Source of the DNA: Ettlia oleoabundans
Lineage: Eukaryota > Chlorophyta > Chlorophyceae > Chlamydomonadales
DNA length: 64,000 nt
NCBI GenBank assembly: GCA_019693395.1
Contig: JAAMXP010000247.1
Coordinates: 1-64,000, forward strand
Reading direction: 5' to 3'
The translations under genes and the position numbers were made by a program. The number at the start of each line of letters is the position of its first letter. Position 1 is the stretch's first letter. The notes beneath the pieces are model-generated. The model searched no databases and had not been told where the DNA came from. It saw only the letters and a program-made list of their open reading frames with translations. Of this stretch, positions 33,001 through 42,834 are shown piece by piece.

Positions 33001-36000
33001 AAGCCGTTCGGTACTGCGCGCGCTGTGAGGACTTCACGCCCCCCCTGGTTCATTCCTGCAACCAACTGCCTGGCTCTGTGCCAGAGTAATGGGCTTGCTG
33101 AGCGCTGTTCTCCCTTCTTCATATCAATTGTATTGGTTTGCTTGGTCGTTTTGGGTTACAAACACTATCCCTCCTTTTTATCTCGGCCTTTCCAGTCGCC
33201 TGCATTACCCTAGCCAGAGGCTTACGTCTCCATTTGCCATCTGTTTTCATCGGGCTCTCGCGCCATGATAGTCCAAACGCCTCATTCCTGCAACCAACCC
33301 CCTGGCTATGCCAGACATTTGGGCTTGCTGAGCGCTTCTCACTGGTCTTTCCTCTTTTGGTGCACATGTTGTCTGTGCTTTTTTATGGAATTTAGACACA
33401 CCTGCCTGCTGTCCAATTTCGCTTGCTGCACGCGCTGTGAGGATTTCACGCCCCCCCTGGTTCATTCCTGCAACCAACTGCCTGGCACGGTGCTAGACAT
33501 ATGGGCTTGCTGAGCGCTTCTTGTTGATCTTCTGTCTTTTGGTGCACATGCTGTATGTTGTGCTTTATACATGATTTCACCTGCATCCACTTGCTGGCCT
33601 CGAGATGCCCGGTTTGCTACCCGTTCGCCCTGCTCCACGCGCTGTGAGGATCTCACGCCCCCCTGGTTCGTTCCTGCAACCAATTAACCGGCTCCTTGCC
33701 GGACTGATGGGCTCGCTGAGCGCTACATGTTGTTACTCGTCAGTTGGGGAGGGTCAACATTCATCTTTGCAACATTCATCACATCTTACAACACCCATAT
33801 CCTCCCTTCTTTCACCTACCAGAATCAACAGCTAGTTCTGGTTCCCGTCGTTTTTCTCTTTGCTGCAAGCGCTGTGAGGATATCACGCCCTCCTGGTTCA
33901 TTCCTGCAACCAACCGCCTGGCTCTGTGCCAGACTGTTGGGCTAACTGAGCGCTTTACTTGCCACTTTCGCACATTCCTATCCTCTTCAACCATCGCCGT
34001 CACCTATTGGATATGTTGCATCATCTTCTTTTCCTCGCGTCACATCACATTGAAGCATCTCCCTCATGAGTAGGGGCCAAAAGTGTATGGGCTCTTCCCG
34101 ACGCCCACCACATATCCACCTTGTCCCTCACGTACCTGCAGGATACCATCCGGGAGTTCTTCGCCGACTGCGGGCCCATCGCGGAGGTGCGCATCGCATA
34201 CGACCGCGACACCGGGCGCGCCAAGGGCTTTGGCCACATCCAGTTTGAGGAGCTGGAGGGCGCTGCCAAGGCCATTGCCAAGAGCGGGCAGAGCCTGATG
34301 GACAGGGAGGTCTTCATTGACTCAACAACCGAGCGCCAGCAGAGTGAGTGTGGATGCCTTGTGGGGCTGCGATATGGGTTGGGTTAATTTGTCCTCACTT
34401 CGGCCCTTTTCAGCGCCAGAAGAGTTAGTGTGTCGGCGGGGGCCGTCTGTGGGGAGGTGGTGTGAGATTGTGAGGCAGGGCCAAGTGCGGGTTTTTACTG
34501 TTGCGCACCTGGGGGCTGAGTTTGTAGGTGGTATACAGCAAGAGTAGAGCTCCGCTGCGGCATGCAGGTCTAGTTGACTGTTAAGAGAGTTCCGTCCATA
34601 CGTATTCTGTGCTTTGTTGTGGAGTTGCAAAGCTTTGTGCTGTTGCCAATACTGGCGGGGCAGCTGCGTGTTTAGCCGCATGCGCTGCCACCCGGCTGGG
34701 GTGCCGTCCTCCCTCGCGAGGTGTTGTTGGTACATAGCCCACGGGAACGCCACAGAACGAGCGCGCCGGTTGTAGGCCCCCCGTTGCCTCCTGCCGTCCG
34801 CTGCGCGTGTCTCCGCACCGCGGCGCGCACGGCGGGGCCAGGTGCGGGGACCCGCCTCCCGGTTTGCGCGGCATGCTGATTCCATTGCCCTGGGGAGCGC
34901 CGTCGGCGCCTTTACCCTTTGGGTCCTACCCAGCAATCAACATCCCAAACTTTTCACCGAAAAAAACTCTCCCTCATAACGGCGCTGTAAATTCAGGGCA
35001 CATGGCAACAGCCTGCCGGCTTGCAGCGTTTGATACTTAGGTTTAGCTCCCCTCCTGTCTCCTGGTTAGTCTAGCCCAACCCCTCAACCTGCATCATGAG
35101 CCAGTCGTCATGAACCTCCTGCTGCTACTCTCCCTTGATTCTTACTGCCTCGCTCGCTGTACTGCCTGTATTCGCAGGGACACCAGGCGAGAACCGGTTT
35201 GCCGCATCGGAGGGCACCACCATCTTTGTCAAGGGTTTTGACACCTCCCTGGGTAAGTGACACCTCAGTTGATTCCTGTCATGTTCCCGGTCCCTGTCTG
35301 CTGACTTGTTGGTCCCTGATGAGCCTGGGTCTGTCAGTGGTTGCATTTGTGGCTGCATTTGGGGCAAGCAGCATGGAGGCTGGAAAGCTGGTTTTTCCTC
35401 CCAGCTTCTGCTCCTCCTCCGCCTCCGCCCTACAAACCAGGTCATGTTGCAAGGATTTTAGCCAGCCCAATCCTGCCTTTTCCTGTTCCTGCCCTCCCTT
35501 CTCCCCCTGCAGGCGAGGACGATGTGCGTGCCCAGCTGACAGAGGCCTTTGGCGAGGCGGGCACCGTTGTGAATGTGCGGCTGCCCACCGACCGCGAGTC
35601 GGGAGAGCTGAAGGGCATCGGCTTCATCGAGTTCGAGTCAACTGAGGCTAAGGTGAGGAGGGAGAGTGGGAAGAGGGGGCAGGTGTCTCCCGTTCGAAGG
35701 GAACGGGAGGGCACAGGCAAAAGCAGCAGGCAGTTGAGTCCGGCTGGGATGCGTGAAAGATCTTTACCTGTCTGCACTTGCATCCTTGTGGCCTGCCGGC
35801 CAGGCTTCCTGTTGAGCATCCCTGCATCCCCGCACACTGGCGTGGGAGTGCCATGCAACGCTTGCTGGCAATTGTACGGGGCTGGTTGCTGGCTGGGGCA
35901 CTGCCTGGGATGATACACCCCAAATCCAACGCCGAAAGTTCATGTGTGGATTCAAAAAACGAGCTTTTTAATACTGAGGCACAGCCCTAGTCAGCAGCTC

Positions 36001-37097
36001 CAGCCCCTTCCGCCTGTACCAAATGCATGGCACCCTGCTCACCTTTGCACCCTGCACCTTATGCATACCTTTGGGACTGGGGCTGGTGTCCAGCCGAAGC
36101 TAATCGTAGGGTCATTATGCGTTTAGTCCTCAGCTAACCCGACGGTTGTCTTGCCCCTGGCACCCTCTGCCCTCCACCCACCTCGCTGCAGAACAAGGCA
36201 GTTGAGCTGGACGGAACTGAGGTGGCTGGCGGCTGGATCAAGGTTGACCCCAACCCCGGAACCCCAGGCGGCGGCGGCCGTGGCGGTGGCCGCGGCGGTC
36301 GTGGTGGTCGCGGCGATTTTGGCGGCAGGGGCCGTGGCCGCGGCGACTTTGGCGGCGGAAGGGGCGGCAGGGGCCGCTTTGGCGGTGGCCGCGGCGACTT
36401 TGGCGGGCGCGGCGGCGGCCGTGGTGAGTGTTTGCTGGCGCCGCTGCGGCACCCCTTCTGCACCAAAGCTGTGTAGCATTTGCTTGCATTAATGTACTGG
36501 CGGGGCAGCTGCGTGTTTAGCCGCACGCGCTGCCACCCGGCTGGGGTGCCGTCCTCCCTCGCGAGGTGTTGTTGGTACATAGCCCACGGGAACGCCACAG
36601 AACGAGCGCGCCGGTTGTAGGCCCCCCGTTGCCTCCCGCCGTCCGCTGCGCGTGTCTCCGCACCGCAGCGCGCACGGCGGGGCCAGGCGCGGGGACCCGC
36701 CTCCCGGTTTGCGCGGCATGCTGATTCCATTGCCCTGGGGAGCGCCGTCGGCGCCTTTACCCTTTGGGTCCTACCCAGCAATCAACATTCCCACATACAC
36801 ACTCAACACCTTGCATGTCTGTCCTTTTGCTTGGCCCGGCTGCTGCTGAGTAGGCCCATTCGGCTGTTTGCCTGGGCTGCCTAGATCTGCATAGCTGGGT
36901 TGCCGTGCTACCTGCACTCCTGTGCTGTTGTGCTGCCTGCCACCGCACAGCTTCAACACCTTGCTGCCGGCTTGTTCTTGTGCTCTTGTTCAGGCCGCGG
37001 CGGCCGTGACGGCGGCAGGGGCGGGCGCGGTGGTCGTGGCCCACGCATCTCCATTGATGCTGGCGGCAGCGGAAAGAAGACCACCTTTGACGATTGA
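30024..37097 (+). CDS. NUC: Nucleolin (acidic N-terminus, two RRMs, RGG tail)
   Basis: Twelve exons (30024-30128, 30346-30552, 30766-30921, 31108-31257, 31554-31605, 32047-32150, 32311-32445, 34142-34343, 35178-35252, 35513-35652, 36192-36423, 36994-37097) encode 553 residues; every phase closes. Exons 1-7 give a Lys-rich start, then repeated acidic Ser/Glu/Asp tracts separated by PAKKAAP-type basic patches. RRM1 runs TIFIKNLAWAADE to KGFGHIQFEELEGA. RRM2 runs TTIFVKGFDTSLGEDD to KGIGFIEFESTEAK. The last two exons encode Gly/Arg repeats (RGGRGGRGDFGG type) and the end GGSGKKTTFDD. This is the plant/yeast-type two-RRM nucleolin, a nucleolar protein needed for rDNA transcription and pre-rRNA processing; the Ser/acidic tracts are likely CK2 sites. 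Intron 7 (32446-34141) holds seven structured RNA-like elements, and introns 8 and 11 hold copies of a 294-bp repeat. Confidence 0.94.
32663..32751 (+). ncRNA. snoRNA-like structured element, copy 1 (divergent)
   Basis: This 89-nt element lies in nucleolin intron 7. The closing stem is GUUUGC (32663-32668) with GCAAAC (32746-32751). One nucleotide later comes a box-C-like GUGAAGA (32670-32676), and CUGA (box-D-like, 32742-32745) abuts the 3' stem strand. Hairpin CGGUG/CACCG encloses the 9-nt loop GAUUCCUGC, and a second hairpin is CUGGC/GCCAG. Stem sequences differ from the other copies while pairing is kept. Confidence 0.5.
32802..32886 (+). ncRNA. snoRNA-like structured element, copy 2
   Basis: This 85-nt element has a GCGC/GCGC closing stem, GUGAGGA at 32807-32813 and CUGA at 32879-32882. 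It has the UGGUU/AACCA hairpin with a CAUUCCUGC loop. The second hairpin is CUGGC/GUCGG, held by G-U pairs. Confidence 0.5.
33020..33105 (+). ncRNA. snoRNA-like structured element, copy 3
   Basis: This 86-nt element has a GCGC/GCGC closing stem, GUGAGGA at 33025-33031 and CUGA at 33098-33101. It has the UGGUU/AACCA hairpin with a CAUUCCUGC loop and a CUGGC/GCCAG hairpin. Confidence 0.5.
33260..33335 (+). ncRNA. snoRNA-like structured element, copy 4 (shortened)
   Basis: This 76-nt, partly degenerate copy keeps the GCGC closing stem, the CAUUCCUGC motif, a CUGGC/GCCAG hairpin and CUGA at 33328-33331. The left box reads AUGAUAG (33265-33271) and the first hairpin has lost its 5' strand. It may be decayed, or the UGAU may make it closer to a true box C. 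Confidence 0.4.
33432..33517 (+). ncRNA. snoRNA-like structured element, copy 5
   Basis: This 86-nt element has a GCGC/GCGC stem, GUGAGGA at 33437-33443 and CUGA at 33510-33513. It has the UGGUU/AACCA hairpin with the conserved loop. The second hairpin is CUGGC/GCUAG, with a U-G pair replacing C-G. Confidence 0.5.
33639..33723 (+). ncRNA. snoRNA-like structured element, copy 6
   Basis: This 85-nt element has a GCGC/GCGC stem, GUGAGGA at 33644-33650 and CUGA at 33716-33719. Its second hairpin is CCGGC/GCCGG, a full compensatory change relative to CUGGC/GCCAG. The first loop reads CGUUCCUGC. Confidence 0.5.
33869..33953 (+). ncRNA. snoRNA-like structured element, copy 7
   Basis: This 85-nt element has a GCGC/GCGC stem, GUGAGGA at 33874-33880 and CUGA at 33946-33949. 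It has the UGGUU/AACCA hairpin with a CAUUCCUGC loop and the CUGGC/GCCAG hairpin. It ends 188 nt before the intron acceptor. Confidence 0.5.
34650..34943 (+). repeat. 294-bp interspersed repeat, copy A (nucleolin intron 8)
   Basis: Copy A matches 36495-36788 at 290 of 294 positions in the same orientation. Similarity starts at TACTGGCGGGGCAGC and ends at CAGCAATCAACAT; flanks are unrelated. No clear terminal inverted repeat or target-site duplication was found. The minus strand has an open frame across the whole unit. Confidence 0.9.
36495..36788 (+). repeat. 294-bp interspersed repeat, copy B (nucleolin intron 11)
   Basis: Copy B of the repeat at 34650-34943, 98.6% identical. All four differences are transitions at CpG sites. 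It sits wholly inside the intron between the two Gly/Arg-rich exons, so it does not alter the protein. Confidence 0.9.
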
Positions 37098-37777
37098 GCG
37101 ACAAGCATACATATCAGCAGGCTGCCACCCAGCGGCGACAGTGCTGCAAACAACCTGCCGCGGATACCGCTGCGGCCCTGATAATCAGCAATCGACAGAG
37201 GCCATATGATGTGCACGCTCTACTCAATGCGGTTATATTGAGCCCCAACTGTATGCACCTTCACTCGCTTGCATCACGCACGTATGCCGCAGAGCACACT
37301 AGGCTGGCCGTGTGCCCCCACTGACGCCCTATAACACATAACTGAGTAGGCTGTGGCCCCGTCCCTCGGCTGCTGACGTGGCGGTTCTACAGTGTGTGCC
37401 CAACACAACCACCCATATGTAGGAGTAGCTGTGACCTGGCTGTCGTTCAGTCCTTGAGAGTTTTTTTCTGTCTCGTCTTTCTTCCTTCTCCCTCTTTTTC
37501 CTGCTGTTCTGTCTGCTGCCCCTGCAAACGACCCAACCCACCGCCGTCCACTAACCCATGCGCCCTTTCAGTTGGTCTCATGTGTTGCACAGTGTGCTTT
37601 GTGATACAATCGATTGATAGGAGGCTGGCGGGGTAAACCCAGCCCAAAGTAACTGTAAACACACAGTGCCAGTGACACGAACTCATAATGAGGGGGACGG
37701 GGGTGAGCTCGCGTCTCCGTGGTGGTTGTTAATCGGGGAATCGCTGCCCTGCGCAGCTGCCCAACACCAGCTAGCCA
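37098..37777. other. Convergent intergenic region, nucleolin/PSMA3
   Basis: This 680-bp gap lies between two stop codons and holds both 3' UTRs. A TGTAA motif, the usual green-algal polyadenylation signal, lies at 37654-37658 on the nucleolin strand, giving an approximately 560-nt 3' UTR. No other gene is supported. Confidence 0.4.
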
Positions 37778-40265
37778 TCAGTCGTCCATGTCTTCTGCCT
37801 CCAGAGCTGCCTTGGCCTGGGCCTCTGCACCCAGCCAAGCAGGCAGGACAGAGAGTGAGAAGGAAGGCAAGGCACGCAGGCAGGCAGGAAGGCAGCCGGT
37901 GGGCCAGTAGAGCAGCTGTGGCGCGGTGCCTGTGCAACATATGGCAGCACGAGGTTGCACGTTCCGGCCCGAAAGAAGGAGCGGCTGGTAAGGCAGCAGG
38001 GCTGTTAACGTAGGGTATTGATGTGCCACAGCTGCTTGGAAGCTTACAATCATGTAGCAGCTCATTCAACAGTGCAACATGAATAGAGAGAAGCGGGCAG
38101 TGTGCACCCACCCGCCTCCTCTGCCAGCTGCTGCGGCACACGCTGGAACTGCCGCCCGCTCTCCTCGCAGATCCACGCCAGCTCCATCTCAAAACCCTTC
38201 TCCTCGTCGTGAACTTGGTGCAGGCTGCAGGGAAAGTTGCGGGCAAATGTGGGGGCAGACTGGGGATGGGGTCAAGGTATTTAACCACTTGTCACCTCAC
38301 CCACTAAATATTTCACACATCTCAACAAATTTGTCACAGTAATTTGTTTTTGATGGCAACTCAAGATTGAACTCAGCCTTACATTGTACAACCCCTCTGG
38401 ACACTCTCAGTCCAAAAACGAAACAAGCCAAAACAGCACCAATATTTGCATCCCTACCCACGAGTTCCCCAACTCACATCTTGGCCACCGCCTGTATGCC
38501 CTCCCTGCAGCTCATCTCCGTCAGCTTCAGCTTCTCAATCTCGTTCTTGGCTCCCTGACGGCCCTTGCCCACTGCCGTGCCAAAGTAGCGCTGCAGGCGG
38601 GGCAAAGTCAGCGCCGGGACAACTGAGAACAGCAAGCGGCTTGGAAGGGGTGAGGCAATGGGGGTGGCACGAGGTTTGCCAGGCTCTTTGCAACTGCTTC
38701 CCCCTTTTGACCGCACCCCTGGCTTAACCAGCTGGCATAGAGCTAGCCGGCTGATAGGTGGCAGGCAGGTTACCTGCTGTTAACCCCAACTCCTGCTAGC
38801 CACTTTAGTGGCAGTTCATAAGTCAAGCTTGCTGCCAAGCTACGCTGCCAAGCCAGGCAAAGGTAGATGCAAGAGCTCACGTGCATGGTGCCTGATGGCT
38901 CCACCAGGTAGAGCTGCGGCCCCTCCTTGTCGTACACAGCCAGCAGCGTGGACACGCCATAGGGCCGCACATACCTGCAGGTGACGCAGAGGGGCGCAGA
39001 GCAACAGCGGTAAATGCAACAGCGCTGCAGCCGCATAGCAGCACCTACCATACTTCAACAACAAGCAGGCCCTGCATCCCGCCATGCCGGCTTGTGACAG
39101 TCTCTGGGTCCGTGCTGGCTTGTCGTGAAATCAGCGGCGCCAAAACAGGCTAAAGCTTGACAACCCAACATGAAGAACCTATGTTCCAGCAAACCCAGCC
39201 ATAAGTGAAGCCAGCAAGCCGCAAAGCCAGCGCAACCTTATGAGGTTCAGGTGCTGCCACAACAGTAGTATTGCCAGCTCAGCAGCCCAGCTGCACGCAC
39301 CAGTAGAGGTTGAAGAGGTGCACGTATGTTGCCAGTCGCTCAGCCAGCACGTGGCCGGGGATGGGTTCCCCGTAGAACGACTTGTAGTTGCTGGCCTCCT
39401 GCAGGCACACAAGCATACTGCTAAGTACGCAAGTCTACCTACCCATCAGACCACGGAATGGATATTTCTAGAAACTGCGCGTGCGATACCTGCATGGCCC
39501 GGTTGACGATGGAGCGGCCGTCGGCTGCCACCCCAGCAATGGCCACGCCCGCATGCCGATCCACTGGAAAGGTGCGTCGGTTGGAGTTCTCCACCAGCAT
39601 CTTGCTGATGATGAGCTTCTCAGCACCCTGCACACGGAGCATCGTGGCGAACAAGGAGCAAATTTGCGAGCGCTCGAGCAACGTGGCTTGCACTTTGCGA
39701 CGAGCAGAGAGACACGTGCAGAGAATGCTCCCTTCAAGGGGCAGCTTTACCAACAGCGGCACAACCCGGGGAAGAAGATGCAACGCAAGCACCTAGACCT
39801 CAACCACGGAATGCAACTGACATTCCCCCTTCCCTCCAGGGCATAGCAAGGAAACTGCAATCCAGGTCAGGGTCGCCACCAGGTCAAGAAGTACGCAGCT
39901 CTGCTCACCAGCACCACGCCGTCTTTGCATTTGATGCCCACCACCGTGCTGCATAGGGAAGGACCGGCAACCAACCAGCATTCGTCAATGCAGCAAACAA
40001 TCCTGTGTCCAAAGATCCTGCAGAGGGCAGGCTTGACGCGCCCCTTCCCAAAAGCCGCCCACCGCCCGTGTGCTGGCAACCTCACCCGCTGCTGTCTACC
40101 GCTTTCTGCGCGTACTCCGTCTGGAACACACGGCCATCTGGGCTAAAGGTGCCGACCGATTGGTCATACTGCAGAGCAAAGGGACGAGCGGTGATCAGCA
40201 AGGTGGTGGCGCTGCTTTACAGGCCTGCGGCGGACGTAACTTACCCCTGACCCAATACCCGACAT
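37778..40265 (-). CDS. PAG1: 20S proteasome subunit alpha-7 (PSMA3/PAG1)
   Basis: Nine exons (complement 40265-40245, 40168-40086, 39948-39909, 39627-39490, 39398-39301, 38974-38881, 38590-38478, 38224-38112, 37824-37778) encode 248 residues, almost exactly the plant PAG1 length. The first exon is only 7 codons (MSGIGSG). The alpha-subunit signature [20 protein letters not shown] follows, then [64 protein letters not shown], the diagnostic [16 protein letters not shown] and an acidic end (LEAEDMDD). It forms part of the outer ring of the 20S core and has no catalytic threonine, as expected for an alpha subunit. All phases close. Confidence 0.96.
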
Positions 40266-40750
40266 GTGCAAGCGCGCTGCAACTCCTCAATGCCTGTCAA
40301 AGACAAGGTCGCTCTTCTCTGAGCACCAGCTGGCCACGATCGATGGTCCTTCACAAGTCTATTGGTTTGATTGACGTTCTCATATCAATAGCAGTGAACA
40401 ATGGATGACTTTGAGCGCTCCGGCAAGCGCAGGGCGCCAGCATAGAAAGGCCGAAGATCTCGGACACATTTCGCCAGCAAAGACGGTCCACCAGTTTCCT
40501 ATTGTCAGATCACATGCTGCAGGTTTTCGGGGCAGGGCAGGCCAAGGTTTCCGAGAGTGAGTCGCAGACTGGCATTTAGAGCCTTGCAGATGTCTACAGG
40601 ACGATAACGTCGCTTGCGTTATTGTCGCCTGTATAATCAATAAATTTGTGTGCGGTGTCATACAGGCCAATAGACTGCCAGCTTTGACTCTCCTGCCGGC
40701 ACCACTGGTGTCGCCGCCAGTCCCCGCCCAGCACGACACCTGCTCAGCTG
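40266..40750. promoter_or_regulatory. Bidirectional intergenic region, PSMA3/SET protein
   Basis: This 485-bp gap separates divergent starts. A 14-codon open frame begins at the ATG near 40402 and stops at once; it could be an upstream ORF of the SET gene, but nothing else supports it. Confidence 0.4.
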
Positions 40751-42362
40751 ATGCCAGCGGTCGCTCCACTGCTACTTCTGTACAAATGCTTTGCCTTGCA
40801 GATCAGGCTACCCAGCCACCTTTGCCAGAGCCCCACAAGCATCCAAAAACCCATGGCCCAGACCACAGGACCGACTGCCACGCTGTCTGGGCCATGCGTC
40901 AATCCATGGTGCTTCCTTGGCAGCAGCAGCAGCAGCAGCAGCATTAGCCCTGCAGCAGTTTTGTCGGCTACTGCCGTAACAAAAAGACGGCTGCCAACAA
41001 GCATGGCTCAACGACAGCGTCGGCTTTTAGCCCTGGGTTTAAGTAGCGCAGATGGCGGCATCAGTGAGCTGGTCTTGGAGCAAGGCCCTGATGCGGTGCA
41101 GCTCCAACTACTGGATCGCTTACAGCAGGCGGCAGCACAGCATATTGCAGCATACATGTCACAGCTGTTTTTAGTGGGAGTGGCAGCCTATGCAGCGGCA
41201 GTGTGGCCCAACCGGCCGCGAGGCTGGTGCTTGAAGGAGTTGTTGGAGGTGAGTCTTCCCCAACCCACCCTTTTCTATTTTCCCAGCTTCCCTGCCTAGT
41301 TGCTGTGACACACTTGGTGCATTCATGTATATTTCAGTGGGTCAACTTGCGTCCATTACACTGCTGAGTTTGGAACAATGCAGAGCTAAGCCGCGTTTGG
41401 CTGGCTGTGTAGCACTAGTCTCAACCTGCTGCCTGTCGCTCCCCGACCGCCCGCGGTTACCACCCCGCCCTCCCGCCTGCCTCGCAGGTGCGTCCGTCTA
41501 CGGTGGCAGGTCAGGGTGTATTTGCTGTTGGGCACATCCAGGCGGGAACTGTGCTAGGTTGCTACCCAGGGCGGCCCCGCACGCCGCTTCAAATGACGCT
41601 GAAGTGCGACACGGCACCCGCTGCAGCAGGCTACTGCTTCAGGTGGGGTGGGAGTGTTTCAATTGGCTGCTTTGGCCTTCAGCTGACCTGACAGTGGGCG
41701 TGTCTGACTTCAGCATGTTGCAGCTTTGCCCGCCTGCACTTGCCTAAAGATATCCATCTCTCCGGCATCCATCACATATAATACAGCATGCATCCCATCT
41801 CCCTGCTTTCCTCCTTCACTCGACACAGGACCCGGGCTGGGCTGCTTCTGGACCCTACAGACACAGCGGGGCGCCTGTCTGCCTCCCCTGGCCCCGGCCT
41901 CCCCTGGCTGCCCGTGAATTACACCCTGGCATACGTGAACGAGCCGCCGCTGGGTGTTGGGGGCACCAATGTGAGCGTGGAAAACGACCCAACCGATGAC
42001 TGCGGCCTGCTGTGTGTGGCAGCCAGGGACATCCGCCCAGGGGAAGAGCTATTCATGGTGCGGAATCAGTGGTCTGCCCCTGCTGTTGCATGTTTACCGT
42101 GCATATGGCTTGCATCATCATCACACTGCTTGTACTGATGCACTGCGTTTGTCGACATTTGTTGACACTGGTCGCATCTTCTTGATACCCAAGCACTTGG
42201 CGGGTGGGGGTGTTGTGCACCTGCCTTGCTTGCCTCACCAAATCACTCTGTCATCCCGTTTGCGCTACTATGCAGGATTACGGCACGACATACGATCGCT
42301 CGTCTTACAGCCAGCAGCAGACCGGGAGCGGCGTCGATGGAGGCGCCAGCAGAGACGGATGA
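40751..42362 (+). CDS. Small SET-domain protein (putative lysine methyltransferase)
   Basis: Exons 40751-41248, 41488-41642, 41829-42057 and 42276-42362 encode up to 322 residues, and phases close. SET motifs: GQGVFAVGHIQAGTVLGCYPG, then LAYVNEPPLGVGGTNVSVEN in place of the canonical NHSC region, then AARDIRPGEELFMDYGTTYD, the GEEL-Y/F-DYG end of the fold. SET proteins transfer methyl groups from S-adenosylmethionine to lysine; the substrate is unknown. The N-terminal about 100 residues are Ser/Pro/Gln-rich. Its start is uncertain because an acceptor-like CTTGCAG ends at 40801, and later in-frame ATGs occur at 40853 and 41003. The NEPP...N pattern differs from histone methyltransferases and resembles SET proteins of algae. 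Confidence 0.8.
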
Positions 42363-42834
42363 GACCGAGGCACGGCAGAGGGGGTAGCGGCAACCAACAG
42401 CAGCTTCCTTTCATGTAACCTGGCGCAATTTGTTGTTTGCTTTAGCAGCCTTGCGCCGGATGTAGCCACGCGCGCTACGGTATGGTTTGACATCAAAAAC
42501 ACTGTACTGGACGGCATCATTAACCTTGCTGCCATGTGAGGCGCTCCAAAACCGGCCGCTCTCTGCTGCACTCTGGCTGCGTATGTAGTCCTTTGTGCTG
42601 AGACTGCTGTGATAATCAATCAGTTTTAATTCGCCTAATTCGCCTGCTGCTATTATGAAGAGTGATTGAGCGAGTGACAAGGGTTGCAACGCAACATGTG
42701 CAGCGGGGAAAACCAGCGCCGGCGCCAAAAACATGGTAGTGCCGCGCATGCAAATAATGTGCTTTCATATTGATCCTCTGTTTACCGTCCTTTATTATGT
42801 AAACTAGGGACAACCCACGAGCATCGAGGGAGTA
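42363..42834. other. Intergenic between tandem SET and POP1 genes
   Basis: This 472-bp gap has candidate TGTAA polyadenylation signals at 42414-42418, 52 nt past the SET stop, and at 42798-42802. The second is only 33 nt before the POP1 ATG, so the first is the likelier 3' end. The remainder should contain the POP1 promoter. Confidence 0.4.

Noticed and set aside
32802..33953. Array of repeats with variable spacers as a CRISPR
   Set aside because: The repeats are about 85 nt and the spacers 50-154 nt and uneven. They lie inside a eukaryotic intron with no cas genes, and the repeats diverge with compensatory changes.
34650..36788. The 294-bp repeats as introner elements that created whole introns
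   Set aside because: Both copies are internal to larger introns, more than 70 bp from either splice site, so they inserted into existing introns.
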